Assembly (NCBI RefSeq): GCF_040939455.1
Contig: NC_134136.1
Location: 72,906,501 to 72,970,500 of the forward strand
DNA from: Microcebus murinus
Taxonomy: Eukaryota > Chordata > Mammalia > Primates > Cheirogaleidae
Reading direction: 5' to 3'
Length of the DNA: 64,000 nucleotides
Position numbers and translations under genes: made by a program
Part shown: piece after piece, positions 22,496 to 33,931 of the stretch
Layout: the number at the start of each line of letters is the position of its first letter
Numbering within the stretch: position 1 is the stretch's first letter
The notes under the pieces: generated by a model
The model's database searches: none
What the model was told of the DNA's origin: nothing
What the model saw: the letters and a program-made list of their open reading frames with translations, nothing else

Positions 22496-23488
22496 ATGGG
22501 AAGAAATCAGCGAAGGAACTCAGGAAATATGAAGAACCAAACGGAAAACACACCCCCAAAGAGGAGCACCAGCCCCCTAGAAACGGACACCGACCAAAAT
22601 CAGGCAACCAATATGACAGAAGAGGAATTTCGTATGTGGAACATAAGAACACTCACTGACCTGCAACAACAACTCAATAACCAACACCAAGAAACCACAA
22701 AAAGTCTCCATGATATGAGAAAAGAAATAGACACATTGAAGAAAAGTGTAACCGAACTCCTGGAAATGAAGAATCAATTCAAGGAACTACAAAATACAGT
22801 GGAAAGTCTCAAGAACAGGGTAGATGAAACAGAAGAAAGAATCTCAGAGCTTGAAGATAACACCCTCCAATAAAATAAATCAGTCACAGAAATAGAGCAG
22901 AGAAACAAGAGAAAAGAGCAAAGCCTACAAGAGCTGTGGGATTATGTGAAGAAACCTAATGTGAGGGTCATAGGGTTACAAGAAGGGGAAGAAGACAACA
23001 CTCAAGGGTTGGACAAGCTGTTTGAAGATATAATAGAGGAAAATTTCCAAGGCCTTGCTCAAAATCTTGATATACAAGTTCAAGAAGCTCAGAGGACCCC
23101 TGGGAGATTCAACGCAAACAGGAAGACGTCACGACATGCAGTCATCAGACTATGCAAAGTATCAACGAAAGAGGCCCTTCTAAGAGCTGTAAGACAAAAG
23201 AAGCAAGTAACATACAAGGGAAAGCCAATTCGAATAACATCAGACTTCTCTAATGAGACTTTACAAGCAAGGAGAGACAGGGGCCCCATTCTCACTCTTT
23301 TGAAACAAAACAATGCCCAGCCTAGAATAGTATTCCCTGCAAAACTAAGCTTCGTATATGAAGGAGAAATAAAAACATTATCAGACAAGCAAAGGCTCAG
23401 AGAAGTCACCAAGACAAGACCAGCCCTACAAGAAGTACTTAAAACAGCATTATGCACGGAACATCATAATAATAACCCACGAATATAA
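22496..23488 (+). pseudogene. L1-C ORF1, one nonsense codon
   Basis: Starts MGRNQRRNSG and would encode about 330 aa, close to the 334-aa L1-H protein. It is open except for codon 126, TAA (22871-22873), where intact copies have TTA, at the end of the ISELEDNT stretch of the coiled coil. Downstream, the RRM (KKPNVRVIG) and C-terminal domain run open to the normal stop. A truncated product would contain only the N-terminus and most of the coiled coil, without RNA-binding domains. Confidence 0.93.
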
Positions 23489-23529
23489 AAACAACCAAAA
23501 CCCAAAGATATTAAAGGCCAGATATTACA

Positions 23530-26500
23530 ATGGCTCAAGACAGAATTCATAGCAACAACATCCAACCCAACAGAATGATCAGTAATCTACCTTACCTATC
23601 AGTTCTCTCAATAAATGTGAATGGCTTAAACTCTCCAATCAAGAGACATAGGCTGGCTGAATGGATAAGAAAATACAGGCCAAGTATATGCTGTCTTCAG
23701 GAAACACACCTAACCTGCAAGGATGCATATAGACTAAAAATAAAAGGGTGGAGATCAATATTCCAAGCAAATAGAAGCCAAAAGAAGGCTGGTGTGGAAG
23801 TTCTAATTTCAGACGATTTAGTTTTTAAACCAACAAAAGTAGTGAAAGACAAAGAGGGTCATTATATAATGGTGAAGGGCACAGTTCAACAAGAAGAGAT
23901 AACAATTTTAAATATATATGCACCCAACTTAGGTGCACCCAGATTCATAAAGCAAACCTTACTGGAGCTAAGCAAATGATTAATAGCAATTCCATAATCG
24001 CCGGAGATTTCAACACCCCACTGACGGCACAAGACAGATCCTCCAAACAGAAAATTAATAAAGAAATAATGGACTTAAACAAAACTCTAGAACAATTGGG
24101 TCTGACAGACATCTACAGAACATTCTACCCAAAATCCACTGAATATACGTTCTTCTCATCAGCTCACGGGACATTCTCTAAGATTGACCATATCCTAGGA
24201 CACAAAGAAAATCTCAAAAACTTTAAAAAAATAGAAATCATACCATGTACCTTCTCAGATCACAGTGGAATAAAACTAGAAATCAACCCTAACAGAAACT
24301 CACAATTCTACACAAAAACGTGGAAATTAAACAACCTCCTACTAAATGATTACTTCGTAAATGAAGAAATCAAGACGGAAATAAAAAACTTCTATGAAGA
24401 AAACGACAATGGAGAGACAAGTTATCAACTCCTCTGGGACACAGCTAAAGCAGTTCTGAGAGGAAAGTTTATCTCCATAAATGCCTATAACCAAAAGGCA
24501 AGAAGATCACAAATAGACAATCTAATGAAACGACTCAAAGAGCTGGAAAAAGAAGAACAGATCAACCCCAAACCCAGCAGAAGAAGTGAAATCAACAAGA
24601 TCAAATCAGAACTAAACGAAATTGAAAACAGGAAAGCTATTCAGGAGATTAATAAAACACAAAGTTGGTTCTTTGAAAAAATAAACAAAATTGACACACC
24701 ATTGGCTAAGCTAACGAAAAGCAGAAAAGAGAAATCTCTAATAAGCTCCATCAGGAATAAAAAAGGAGATATCACAACTGATCCCAAAGAGATACAAGAT
24801 ACAATTTATGAATACTACAAAAATCTTTATGCACACAAACTGGAAAATGTGGAGGAAATGGACAAATTCCTAGAAACACACAGCCTCCCTAGGCTCAACC
24901 AGGAAGAAATAGATTCCCTGAACAGACCAATCTCAACAGCTGAAATAGAAACAGCAATTAAAAATCTCCCTAAAAAGAAAAGTCCCGGTCCAGGTGGCTT
25001 TACACCTGAATTTTACCATACTTACAAAGAAGAACTAGTACCTATCTTGCAGAAACTATTCCACAAAATCGAGAAGAACGGAAACCTCCCCGACACCTTT
25101 TATGAAGCGAATATTACTCTGATACCAAAACCAGGAAAGGATGCAACAAAAAAAGAAAACTACAGACCAATATCCCTAATGAATATAGATGCAAAAATTT
25201 TCAACAAAATCTTAGCTAACCGAATCCAGACACTTATCAAAAAAATAATCCACCACGACCAAGTGGGCTTCATCCCAGGGATGCAGGGATGGTTCAACAT
25301 ACGTAAATCTATAAATGCAATTCACCACATCAACAGAAGCAAAAACAAAGACCACATGATTCTTTCAATAGATGCAGAAAAAGCTTTTGACAAAATTCAA
25401 CACCCTTTCATGATACGAACACTTAAGAAAATAGGCATAGAAGGCACATACCTAAAAATGATACAAGCCATATATGACAGACCCATAGCCAACATCATAC
25501 TGAATGGGGAAAGATTGAAATCATTCCCACTTAGAACTGGAACCAGACAATGCTGCCCACTATCTCCACTTCTGTTCAACATAGTGATGGAAGTCTTGGC
25601 TACAGCAATCAGACAGGAAAATGGAATCAAAGGTATCCAAATAGGGGCAGAAGAGATCAAACTTTCACTGTTTGCTGATGATATGATATTGTATCTAGAA
25701 AACCCCAAGGATTCAACCAAGAAACTCCTGGAACTGATCAATGAAATTAGTAAAGTCTCAGGATACAAAATTAATACACAGAAATCAGAGGCATTCATAT
25801 ACGCCAACAACAATCTAATTGAGAACCAAATCAAAGACTCAATTCCCTTCACAATAGCAACAAAGAAATTAAAGTACCTAGGAATATATTTAACCAAAGA
25901 GGTAAAAGACCTCTACAGGGAGAACTATGAAACACTGAGGAAGGAAATAGCAGAGGATGTAAACAGATGGAAATCCATACCATGCTCGTGGATCGGCAGA
26001 CTCAATATCATCAAAATGTCTATACTACCCAAACTGATCTACAGATTCAATGCAATACCTATTAAAATCCCATCAGCATTCTTCACAGATATAGAAAAAA
26101 TAATTTTACGCTTCGTATGGAACCAAAGAAGACCCCGAATATCAAGAGCAATTCTAGGCAACAAAAACAAAATGGGAGGCATTAATATGCCAGATATCAA
26201 ACTATACTACAAAGCTGTAGTAATTAAAACAATATGGTATTGGCACAAAAACAGGAATATTGACCAGTGGAACAGATGTGAGAATCCTGATATAAAACCA
26301 TCCTCATATAGCCATCTCATCTTTGACAAAGCAGACAAAAACATACACTGGGGAAAAGAATCCCTCTTCAATAAATGGTGCTGGGAAAACTGGATAGCCA
26401 CCTGTAGAAGGCTAAAACAGGACCCACACCTTTCACCTCTCACAAAAACCAACTCACGCTGGATAACAGACTTAAACCTAAGATATGAAACTATTAGAAC

Positions 26501-27404
26501 TCTAGAGGAAAAAGTTGGAAACACTCTCCTAGACATCGGCCTGGGCAAAGAGTTTATGAAGAAGTCCCCAAAGGCAATCACAGCAGCAACAAAAATAAAT
26601 AAATGGGACATGATCAAACTACAAAGCTTCTGCACAGCCAAAGAAATAGTCATGAAAGTAAACAGACATCCTACAGAATGGGAGAAAATTTTTGCATCCT
26701 ATGCATCCGATAAGGGACTGATAACTAGAATATACTTAGAACTCACGAAAATTAGGAAGAAAAAATCAAATAACCCCATTAAAAAGTGGGCAAAGGACTT
26801 GAACAGAAATTTTTCTAAAGAAGACAGAAGAATGGCCAACAAACATATGAAGAAATGCTCAACATCTCTAATCATCAGGGAAATGCAAATCAAAACCTCA
26901 ATGAGATATCACTTAACTCCAGTGAGAATGGTCTTTATCAAAAAATCTCCAAACAATAAATGCTGGCGTGGTTGCGGAGAGAGAGGAACACTCCTACACT
27001 GCTGGTGGGACTGCAAACTAGTTCAACCTCTGTGGAAAGCAATATGGAGATACCTTAAAGGGATACAAGTGAATCTACCATTTGATCCAGCAATCCCATT
27101 GCTGGGCATCTACCCAAATGATCCAGTGACACTCTACAAAAAAGACACCTGCACTCGAATGTTTATAGCAGCACAATTCATAATCGCAAGGCTGTGGAAA
27201 CAGCCCAAGTGCCCATCAATCCAAGAATGGATTAATAAAATGTGGTATATGTACACCATGGAGTACTATTCAGCTCTAAGAAACAATGGTGATATAGCAC
27301 ATCTTATATTTTCCTGGTTAGAGCTGGAACCCATACTACTGAGTGAAGTGTCCCAAGAATGGAAAAACAAGCACCAGATATATTCTCCAGCAAACTCGTA
27401 TTAA
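23530..27404 (+). pseudogene. L1-C ORF2, single frameshift
   Basis: Starts MAQDRIHSNN about 40 bases after ORF1. One base is missing near 23978 (AGCAAATGAT where others have AGCAAATGGAT), about codon 150, just before the GDFN motif. The remaining 1142 codons are open to YSPANSY. Endonuclease motifs GDFNTPL and SDHSG, the RT motif [12 protein letters not shown] and the CCHC motif remain. Two other unusual residues: RQCCPLSP instead of RQGCPLSP (25551) and SPGPGGFTP instead of SPGPDGFTP (about 24993), both in conserved RT stretches. Likely inactive for at least two reasons. Confidence 0.94.
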
Positions 27405-27651
27405 CTGAGTAGCACCTAAGTGGACACATAGGTGCTACAGTAATAGGGTATTGGGCAGGTGGGAGGGGGGAGGGGGGCGGGTATATACATACATAGTGAG
27501 TGAGATGTGCACTATCTGGGGGATGGTCATGATGGAGACTCAGACTTTTGGGGGGAGGGGGGGAAATGGGCATTTATTGAAACCTTAAAATCTGTACCCC
27601 CATAATATGCCAAAATAAAAAAAATAATTAAAACTTAAAAAAAAAAATAAA
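27405..27651 (+). other. L1-C 3'UTR and A tail
   Basis: Contains GGGAGGGGGGAGGGGGGCGGG near 27462-27482 and a second G-rich run near 27550-27566, then ACCCCCATAATATGCC, AAATAAAA and a mixed A tail. Such G tracts occur in every young L1 3'UTR of the window and could form G-quadruplexes in the RNA or sense strand. Confidence 0.85.
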
Positions 27652-27994
27652 AAAAAATCATCTGGAAGTCAGAGACTTGAAGCAGCAGAGATGGTCTCTG
27701 TCAATTACTGGTGTTGAAGAAGCAAACTGCCAGGATTTCTACAGCTGAAAGAAAATAAAATCTGCCAACAATCTGAGGGAGTTTGGATATGGACCCTTCC
27801 CTATTTGAGCCTCCAGATAAGAGCATAGCCTCGCCAACACTAGGTGTGACTGCAGCTTTGTGAAATCTCAGCCGAGAACAATTAAAGCAGTGTCCAGATT
27901 TCTGACCAATGGAAACTTAGAAATAAGAAGTGGGTGTTGTTTTAAGACACTGTGTTTGTGGCAATTTGCCATGCAGGTATAGATTATTAATACA
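27652..27994 (+). repeat. MLT1-like LTR, piece 3 of 3
   Basis: Resumes after L1-C (CTGGAAGTCAGAGACTTGAAG) and ends GGGTGTTGTTTTAAGACAC, then GGCAATTTGCCATGCAGG, then ATTAATACA, a classic MaLR LTR end. The three pieces add up to roughly 580 bp, near the usual MLT1 LTR length. The class is fairly secure; the subfamily is not. Confidence 0.6.
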
Positions 27995-28509
27995 GAAGTT
28001 GAGAGAGATAGCAACACCTCTCTCTTCTCCTAGGGAGAAAAGAAGAAAAATAGTAGGAGAACAGAAGGGTGACATGACCTGACCTGGGTTGTAACAGGGT
28101 CGTTCATGTTGGCCACTGTGCTGAGAATAGACTGAATGGGCCAGGGTATTGGAGCCTGCAGAGCAGTCAGGAGGCTCCTGCAGTAGCCCGGCTGAGAGAT
28201 GATGTGGGTCTGAGCTAAGATGGTGGTGGTAGAGGTAATGGACTTATTTTGAAGGCAGTGCCAAAAGAATTTCTTGACCGAGTGGAAGTGAGATGTGAGA
28301 AAGGTAGAATTCAAGGATGACTCCAGGGTTTTTAAACAAAGTAACAAAATAATGGAGCTGATGTTTTATCGAGATGGAAGATCGAGTAAACCCTGGGCTA
28401 GAATCTTCCCTCACTCTATTTTTCTCACATGAGTTATGACCTAATTACAGAAGATAAGTTTTAAAGTAAAAGTACCTCAGGCAAAAATTAAGTAATAGAA
28501 AGAATACTT
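27995..28509. other. Unassigned stretch, probably ancient repeat
   Basis: 27995-28370 has the wording of a widespread old mammalian repeat (TGACCTGACCTGGGTTGTAAC, CAAGGATGACTCCAGGGTTT), but I cannot name it. 28371-28509 shows nothing recognisable. No plausible coding exon. Confidence 0.3.
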
Positions 28510-28687
28510 GATGAGTTATTGAGTGCTTTCTAGATGTCATCCATGCATTCTAAGTGGTTTACATATCTCATTTAATTCTCTTAACAGCACTATGCAGAAA
28601 TACGATTAACTCTTATATTTTAAAAATGAAGGTATTGAGGATAAAAGAGGTTAAACTTGTCTTGAGTTCCACCACCTATAAGTTGTG
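28510..28687 (-). repeat. MIR SINE
   Basis: Antisense MIR: GAGTGCTTTCTAGATG, then TCTCATTTAATTCTC, then AAAATGAAGGTATTGAGG correspond to the reverse complement of the tRNA-derived MIR core. Confidence 0.7.
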
Positions 28688-28960
28688 AAGCACAATGGTT
28701 ATGAGTACAAGGTCTAGAATCATATCAACGGAGTTCAAATCTTAGTTCTATTATTTACTATTCATTTGATCTTGGACAAGCTATTTAACTTCTCTGAACC
28801 TTAATTTCCCAATAATAGTAATGTTTGGCATGTGTTGGTTTATTTAACCTTCAAAATGATCCAATCAGGCAGGTTCTAGCACCAGATGCAGATACTGATG
28901 ATTAGATTGGTGAAGCAGCCTGCCCAAGAATTACCCATCCCTGGGTGTTTGTGCAATGGC
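28688..28960 (+). repeat. MIR SINE(s)
   Basis: 28688-28818 reads as sense MIR (CACAATGGTTATGAGTACAAGG, GATCTTGGACAAGCTATTTAAC, CTCTGAACC). 28820-28960 looks like a second, antisense MIR core (TTTAACCTTCAAAATGATCC, AGGCAGGTTCTAG). Confidence 0.55.
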
Positions 28961-29169
28961 TCACAGGAAGAACATGGGAATGAGTTGGTGCAAATGCACT
29001 TCACATACTATGCTGATGGTGAGATGTTTGCATTTCTATGAAAGACAGATATTTTGACAGTAATGCTGATTTAAAAGCTGTATTGAATAGAAATAGCATA
29101 GACATTTTATTAATCAAAACAACTGTTCTTTCTGAAGTTTGTAAAACTGGTTGCTATTTATATTTCTGG
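28961..29169. other. No recognisable feature
   Basis: Nothing recognised between the two MIR regions. Confidence 0.3.
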
Positions 29170-29405
29170 AATAACAATAAGAACTACCAACTGTTCATTG
29201 CTTCCTATATGCGGGACATTGTGATAGTGTTTTATTTTATATGTACTAAGGGATGTAATCCTCTCAGCCTTATCAAGAAAATGTTCATCTTTTCCTGTTT
29301 TATAGATAAGGAAAGTGAGACATAGGAAGTTGCCTAGGATCATTACAGAACTAGTATATGACCTATCTGGGCTGCCTCCACAGCTGCTGCTCTTAACTGC
29401 TATCA
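29170..29405 (-). repeat. MIR SINE, diverged
   Basis: Antisense MIR-like text: CCTATATGCGGGACATTGTG, TGTAATCCTCTCAGCC, TTTTATAGATAAGGAAAGTGAG, and a GCTCTTAACTGCTATC end. Confidence 0.6.
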
Positions 29406-29489
29406 TTTTTTAGACTGATTACCTACCATGAGCTAAGTGATGTGGAAAATTTATGGTACCTTCCTGTTATATAAATAAAGTAGATAGAG

Positions 29490-30700
29490 GTGGTCCTTGT
29501 GTGTTGACCGAAAATAGTCCCCATGTTGTTTACTTCTTTCACATCCAATTGCTTTATATACAGTTCAAATAAACATATTTTAAACATTTAGAGCCTACCT
29601 ACTTTACAAATCCATGTGAAACTACACCAACATCTGCTAACCATAGATAAGACAAACCCTGTAGCTATAAAAGGTCCCAAATTGTTATTGGTTATTGAAC
29701 TCCTCAGTTCTTGTCTTCTCATGACTGAAGAATGAAAGCAAAAGACAGTTTTGAAGTAGCAATCAGCAAAGTTTATTAAAGTGAAAGTTTACTCTTAAAG
29801 GGGTTAAGAGTAGGCACACTATCCAGTGGACTGTGGCCCTGAGGTCTCTTTGGGTTTCTAATCAGCAAGCATTAGTGCAATCCAAAAGGGGTAGGAGTGG
29901 ACATATGTCCCCGTGGGCAGTGGCACTAAAGTCTGTGTCATCCTTTTTTCTTCTGTCTGGCCTCTCCTCCTCTGTGATATTGCCTCTTCTCCTTTTTTTT
30001 TTTTTTCTTGACCAATGAGGATGTTGTCTCCTTCCTGCTGAATGGGGGGAGTCTTTTACCTTATGTGATTAGACCTGGATGTGTTGTGGTGTCCAAAGCT
30101 CATTGGGGAAGGGGGAAAACTATAATGTTTAATGTGCCCTGTGTTGTTTCTGTTATGTTTCTTGTGATAGTTGTGGTTATCCTTATCTTTACTATTCTTA
30201 CAGTATGTTCTCTTACTCAGCATCCCATTTATATATTTTTTTTCTCTGCTCATCTCTCACTTTTCTTACATTAACATTTTGTGACACTTACCGCTACCTT
30301 TACCTTGTAGTGTGTTTTCTTACTTAGTATCCTGTTTATTTGCACAGCCTGTTCCATATGTCCTCCACTCATGTCTCACTTTCCTATCTACACTAACAAA
30401 ACCACTGTTCTCCTTCAGAGGTCTCTGATCCAGAGACTCTCTCCTGTGCTGCTGGGCAAGATCACCTAGACATGTAAGTCCCATCATTACTTTTCCTCTC
30501 TCCTGGGAGGTCCTTTGGCCTATTCCTCTACAAGGTGGTGGTCCCCATACTTCTGACTCTGGAAGGTCTACTGCTGGGAGGAACTTCCTGTCTCATGCAA
30601 TCCTGTCCATATGCTGCCCAATAAAGCTTGTGTGCCTCTCACAATCATGTCTCTTCCTTAATCAGCCCAGAAATACTTGAAATCACCACACTATATCATC
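29490..30700. other. LTR-like unassigned sequence with internal duplication
   Basis: The stretch has a tail with an AATAAA signal at about 30621 (CCCAATAAAGCTTGTG) and, near 29768, CAGCAAAGTTTATTAAAG, which looks like a polyadenylation region on the other strand. Both are styles seen in retroviral LTRs. A pyrimidine-rich tandem duplication with a 108-119 bp period lies at about 30176-30410. I cannot name the family or prove LTR ends. The open frames here are short and uncharacteristic of proteins. Confidence 0.3.
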
Positions 30701-30734
30701 AGGATTAACTTATAGGTCCTTATTAATTTACCTT

Positions 30735-31045
30735 GTGTTTTTGTTTTAATATCTTAATTTATATTATAATTTATATACCATAAAATTCACTCATTTTATG
30801 TGTTACAATTCAACCAATTTTAGTAAATTTTCAGAGTTGTGCAACCATCACCACAATCCAATTGTAGAACATTTCCATCCCTCCAAAAAGAAATGCATGC
30901 CCATCCATTTGCAAGAATGTCTTGTTTCTGTCCCCAACCCCAGGCAGCCACTAATTTACATTCTGACTCCACAGATTTGCCTATACACTTTTTATAACAT
31001 TTTACTAAGTAAATTAGCTGATTTTGACCCAAATGACCCAATTTT
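30735..31045 (+). repeat. Ancient L1M-like non-coding fragment
   Basis: Widespread mammalian repeat text: TATACCATAAAATTCACTC, GAGTTGTGCAACCATCACC, GAACATTTCCATCCCTCC, CAGGCAGCCACTAATTTAC, GATTTGCCTATAC. It matches what I know of old L1-associated 3' sequences. No coding content. Confidence 0.5.
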
Positions 31046-31204
31046 TATTTATCTAGTTATTTCAGTCGTTTAAATGATATTTTCACAAATTTACAAAGAC
31101 TCAAAAAGTCTGTTGTAAGATACCTGTGTATGTATACAATCATACACATATTGCAATTCCCTTAAAGCTATAACAAACTTGTATCCATTCATTTATTTGA
31201 GACT

Positions 31205-31600
31205 CACAACATCATCAGGAAGGCAAGATTCTATGGTATAGTGATTAGAACATGGGCTCTGCAATCAGACAGAGCTGGATTCTATTTAACTTCCATGGGA
31301 ACATAGACTATGCTCATCATGTTTGTCATTATACCCTCAATATTTTAGCAGAGTGCCTGGCACATGGGAGAATCTCAGTAAATGTTAGGAGATTTTAATA
31401 CAGAAAAGGAAAACAAAATGAACTCCATGACTCACTAGCAACCTAAAACATTAAGTTGGGAAGATCATTTCAATTCACTGAACTTCAATTCCATCGTCTA
31501 AAAAAATGGGGACAATATCTACCTTCTAGATTTGGGAGGATTGACTGAGATGATGTATGTTAAGTGAATGGCACACAGATAAGGATAGTAAGCTTCAGAA
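31205..31600 (+). repeat. MIR SINEs (two sense copies)
   Basis: 31205-31395: GGTATAGTGATTAGAACATGGGC and AGAGTGCCTGGCACATGGG are the two ends of a sense MIR with a deleted centre. 31430-31600: CTGAACTTCAATTCCATCG and AAATGGGGACAATATCTACC match the MIR 3' half. Confidence 0.65.
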
Positions 31601-32111
31601 AGGTTTAGTTACTTGTGCAACCATGTGGAGCACATCAGTTTTGGAAGTAGGGCCCCAAACCAGGCCTGCCTACCTGCCAACCTGAGAAAACAGTTAAATG
31701 GTCTCACTCACAGAATGTTTCCACTGACAGCTTAAATGAGCACAGATAATTGTGATCATTTGCTATATTATTAAAGAGAGGTGCAGTGATAGTAGAATTA
31801 GAAGCTCCTAAAATGTCATTTTTCTTTTCCGTAATGGTGGTAGAAAAGTTCTTTAGTGCAAACTTATGTCATTTCAGAGTCCGTCCCTTATAAAGTTCCC
31901 TGCCTTACCTATTACTTATCTACAGCCTATAATATGGTGTTTCATCACTTCAAATTCTCTTCTCTGCTTGGCTTTGATTGCAAAATGTGGTCAGGTTAAT
32001 TGGAACAATTAAGGTGCTCCTGGGGGATAATTACCCCTTTTACTTTCTGTGTGTGAAGAGGAAGGAGGATGACTGGTCCTGAAAATGGGATCTCTGTGGC
32101 ACACTGGGAAG
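31601..32111. other. Non-repetitive stretch with a homeobox-like inverted repeat
   Basis: No repeat recognised. At 31996-32012 TTAATTGGAACAATTAA is an inverted repeat with 7-bp arms around GAA, followed at 32027-32033 by ATAATTA. This grouping resembles paired homeodomain half-sites. Any regulatory role is inference. Confidence 0.3.
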
Positions 32112-32568
32112 GAGGCTGTGGAAACAGCCCAAGTGCCCATCAATCCAAGAATGGATTAATAAAATGTGGTATATGTATACCATGGAGTACTATTCAGCTC
32201 TAAGAAACAAAGGTGATATAGCACATCTTATATTTTCCTGGTTAGAGCTGGAACCCATACTACTAAGTGAAGTATCCCAAGAATGGAAAAACAAGCACCA
32301 GATATATTCTCCAGCAAACTGGTATTAACTGAGTAGCACCTAAGTGGACACATAGGTACTACAGTAATAGGGTATTGGGCAGGTGGGAGGGGGGAGGGGG
32401 GCGGGTATATACATACATAATGAGTGAGATGTGCACCATCTGGGGGATGGTCATGATGGAGACTCAGACTTTTGGGGGGAGGGGGCGAAATGGGCATTTA
32501 TTGAAACCTTAAAATCTGTACCCCCATAATATGCCAAAATAAAAAAAATATTTAAAAAAAAAAAAAAC
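32112..32568 (+). mobile_element. Young L1 3' end
   Basis: About 460 bp starting GGCTGTGGAAACAGCCC, near-identical to the L1-A and L1-C ends: the last 70 codons of ORF2, 3'UTR with G tracts (about 32389-32405 and 32473-32486) and A tail. It is 5'-truncated. No clear TSD. Confidence 0.93.
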
Positions 32569-33590
32569 ACAGTGAGATGGAGCCCAGGGTACGTTTTCTC
32601 TCATACTTAATATAATTAAACAATAAAAGCATATTCACTCTCTTGTGTCTATTTCCTCCACTTTACACCCCAGAGGACTCAGAAAGATGCGATCTGGCAT
32701 CTGAACTAAGGGAAAGCCAATGTCTGAGTTAAGGAAGTAGGAGAGGAGGGAGGAGAGCTTGAAATGCTTTTGCACATTCCCACCAATTTTGTCCTCCTTT
32801 CCCACCTGACACCCACCACACCGTGAATTGCCAGCCCTTTCCACTGAGTTTGGAGAGACAGCCACTAATGAGCTCCCGCTTTCTTTTCTGGACTCCAGCC
32901 CCTGGCACGACAGGAATCTCCTCTGAAGATCTGCCCAGTGATAAAGCTCACCTCCTGTTCCCAGGTCCAAAATCCTTTCTAAGTCCTGATGAGGGCTACC
33001 CTGTCTTAAACACCACAACCACTTCTGGGAATTACAGAACTGAGCTGTATTCCCCAGCAGTATTTAAAGTTCCACTTGGGGAAATTGTAGAGTAAGTCTT
33101 CTACTTTAAAAGCTATTATGAACTCTAGTGTCTAGCAAATTAGATCAGAGGTCAGAAATTGCAAGATACTTTCTTCACCCTCTAACTTGTATAACAAGCA
33201 CATTAAGAAACTTCCTTGTATTCAAGTTGAGGGATTTGAGCACGATATGATACCAAGACAATTTAGATGTCAAAGTCAATAGGCTCATTTATAAAGTGGA
33301 TACATTTCTCACAACCAGTCAATAATTAATGTTACAAGTTAGGTGCAAGAACCATGTTGGAATTGACATCCTTTAAAATGACATCCTGCTGTGTTATAAA
33401 GAGGAAATAAACGAGAACAAACTTCACCAATAGAATCATAAGTAATGGCTTACTGGGTTTTACTACAGTAAGCTAGAATCTCCTGCTCACTGACTCCTCC
33501 AATTATGCTAAAATGTTTGAATGTAGAGTGTCAAAACTGGAAGGATTTTTGAAATAATTTCACTTTTACGGCTACTTAAATCTATTATTT
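32569..33590. other. Non-repetitive stretch; weak candidate exon
   Basis: I recognise no repeat here. On the plus strand a frame of 90 codons is open from 32823 to 33095. Inside it a pyrimidine-rich acceptor-like site (CTTTCTTTTCTGGACTCCAG, AG at 32897-32898) and a perfect donor-like GTAAGT (GT at 33092) delimit a 193-nt candidate exon. The encoded peptide is not one I recognise. From 33100 to 33590 nothing stands out except A/T-rich text. The call is weak: both splice motifs are common by chance. Confidence 0.25.
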
Positions 33591-33605
33591 AAAAAATAAG
33601 GTGTA
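33591..33605. repeat. Target-site duplication of L1-D, 5' copy
   Basis: AAAAAATAAGGTGTA here and at 39100-39114 is a perfect 15-bp TSD. The preceding bases ATTATTT give the L1-type site TTT/AAAA. Confidence 0.92.
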
Positions 33606-33931
33606 ACACTCTGGTGACTTGGAGCTGGGCCTTCGGTTCCAAAGTCTCTAGCCCCGCCTTGGGGGTGGAGCTGAGAGAGGAACTGCTCCAGTTCCTGACA
33701 ACTATTCCCACCTGTGTAATTAAGGAGACCAGCAGGAAGGGTAGGGTAATTAGCTGTATCCCCTCCTCTACATCTCGGACTGCTGGATCCCCAGCAGGTT
33801 GAGCGACCTGCAGACACCACCCCAGCGAAGGCTGCTGACAGAGAGCAACTCCACCTACTGGCTCAGAAACTAAATAAGACCTGTGAATACCCAAACGAAA
33901 ACCTAAAGGAAAGAAACAACAACTGAGCAAA

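Larger units (their letters stand above)
21114..27651 (+). mobile_element. L1-C: full-length young L1 with two lesions
   Basis: A complete L1 of about 6.5 kb: a 5'UTR of about 1.38 kb, ORF1, ORF2, 3'UTR and an A-rich tail. The TSD AAAAAATCAT is at 21104-21113 and 27652-27661; three extra bases (ATA) precede the typical start GGGGGCGGAG. The insertion site TTT/AAAAAA fits L1 endonuclease preference. Only one nonsense codon in ORF1 and one single-base deletion in ORF2 disable it, so it is a recent insertion. It is in direct orientation with L1-A, D and F. Confidence 0.95.

Noticed and set aside
29833..30274. Hydrophobic open frames resembling small membrane proteins
   Set aside because: They fall in pyrimidine-rich LTR-like sequence; the hydrophobic residues reflect T-rich codons, and there is no initiation or conservation evidence.
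32635..33018. 127-codon minus-strand frame in the non-repetitive island
   Set aside because: No recognisable domain, and it overlaps the plus-strand candidate exon; one frame of this length is expected by chance.
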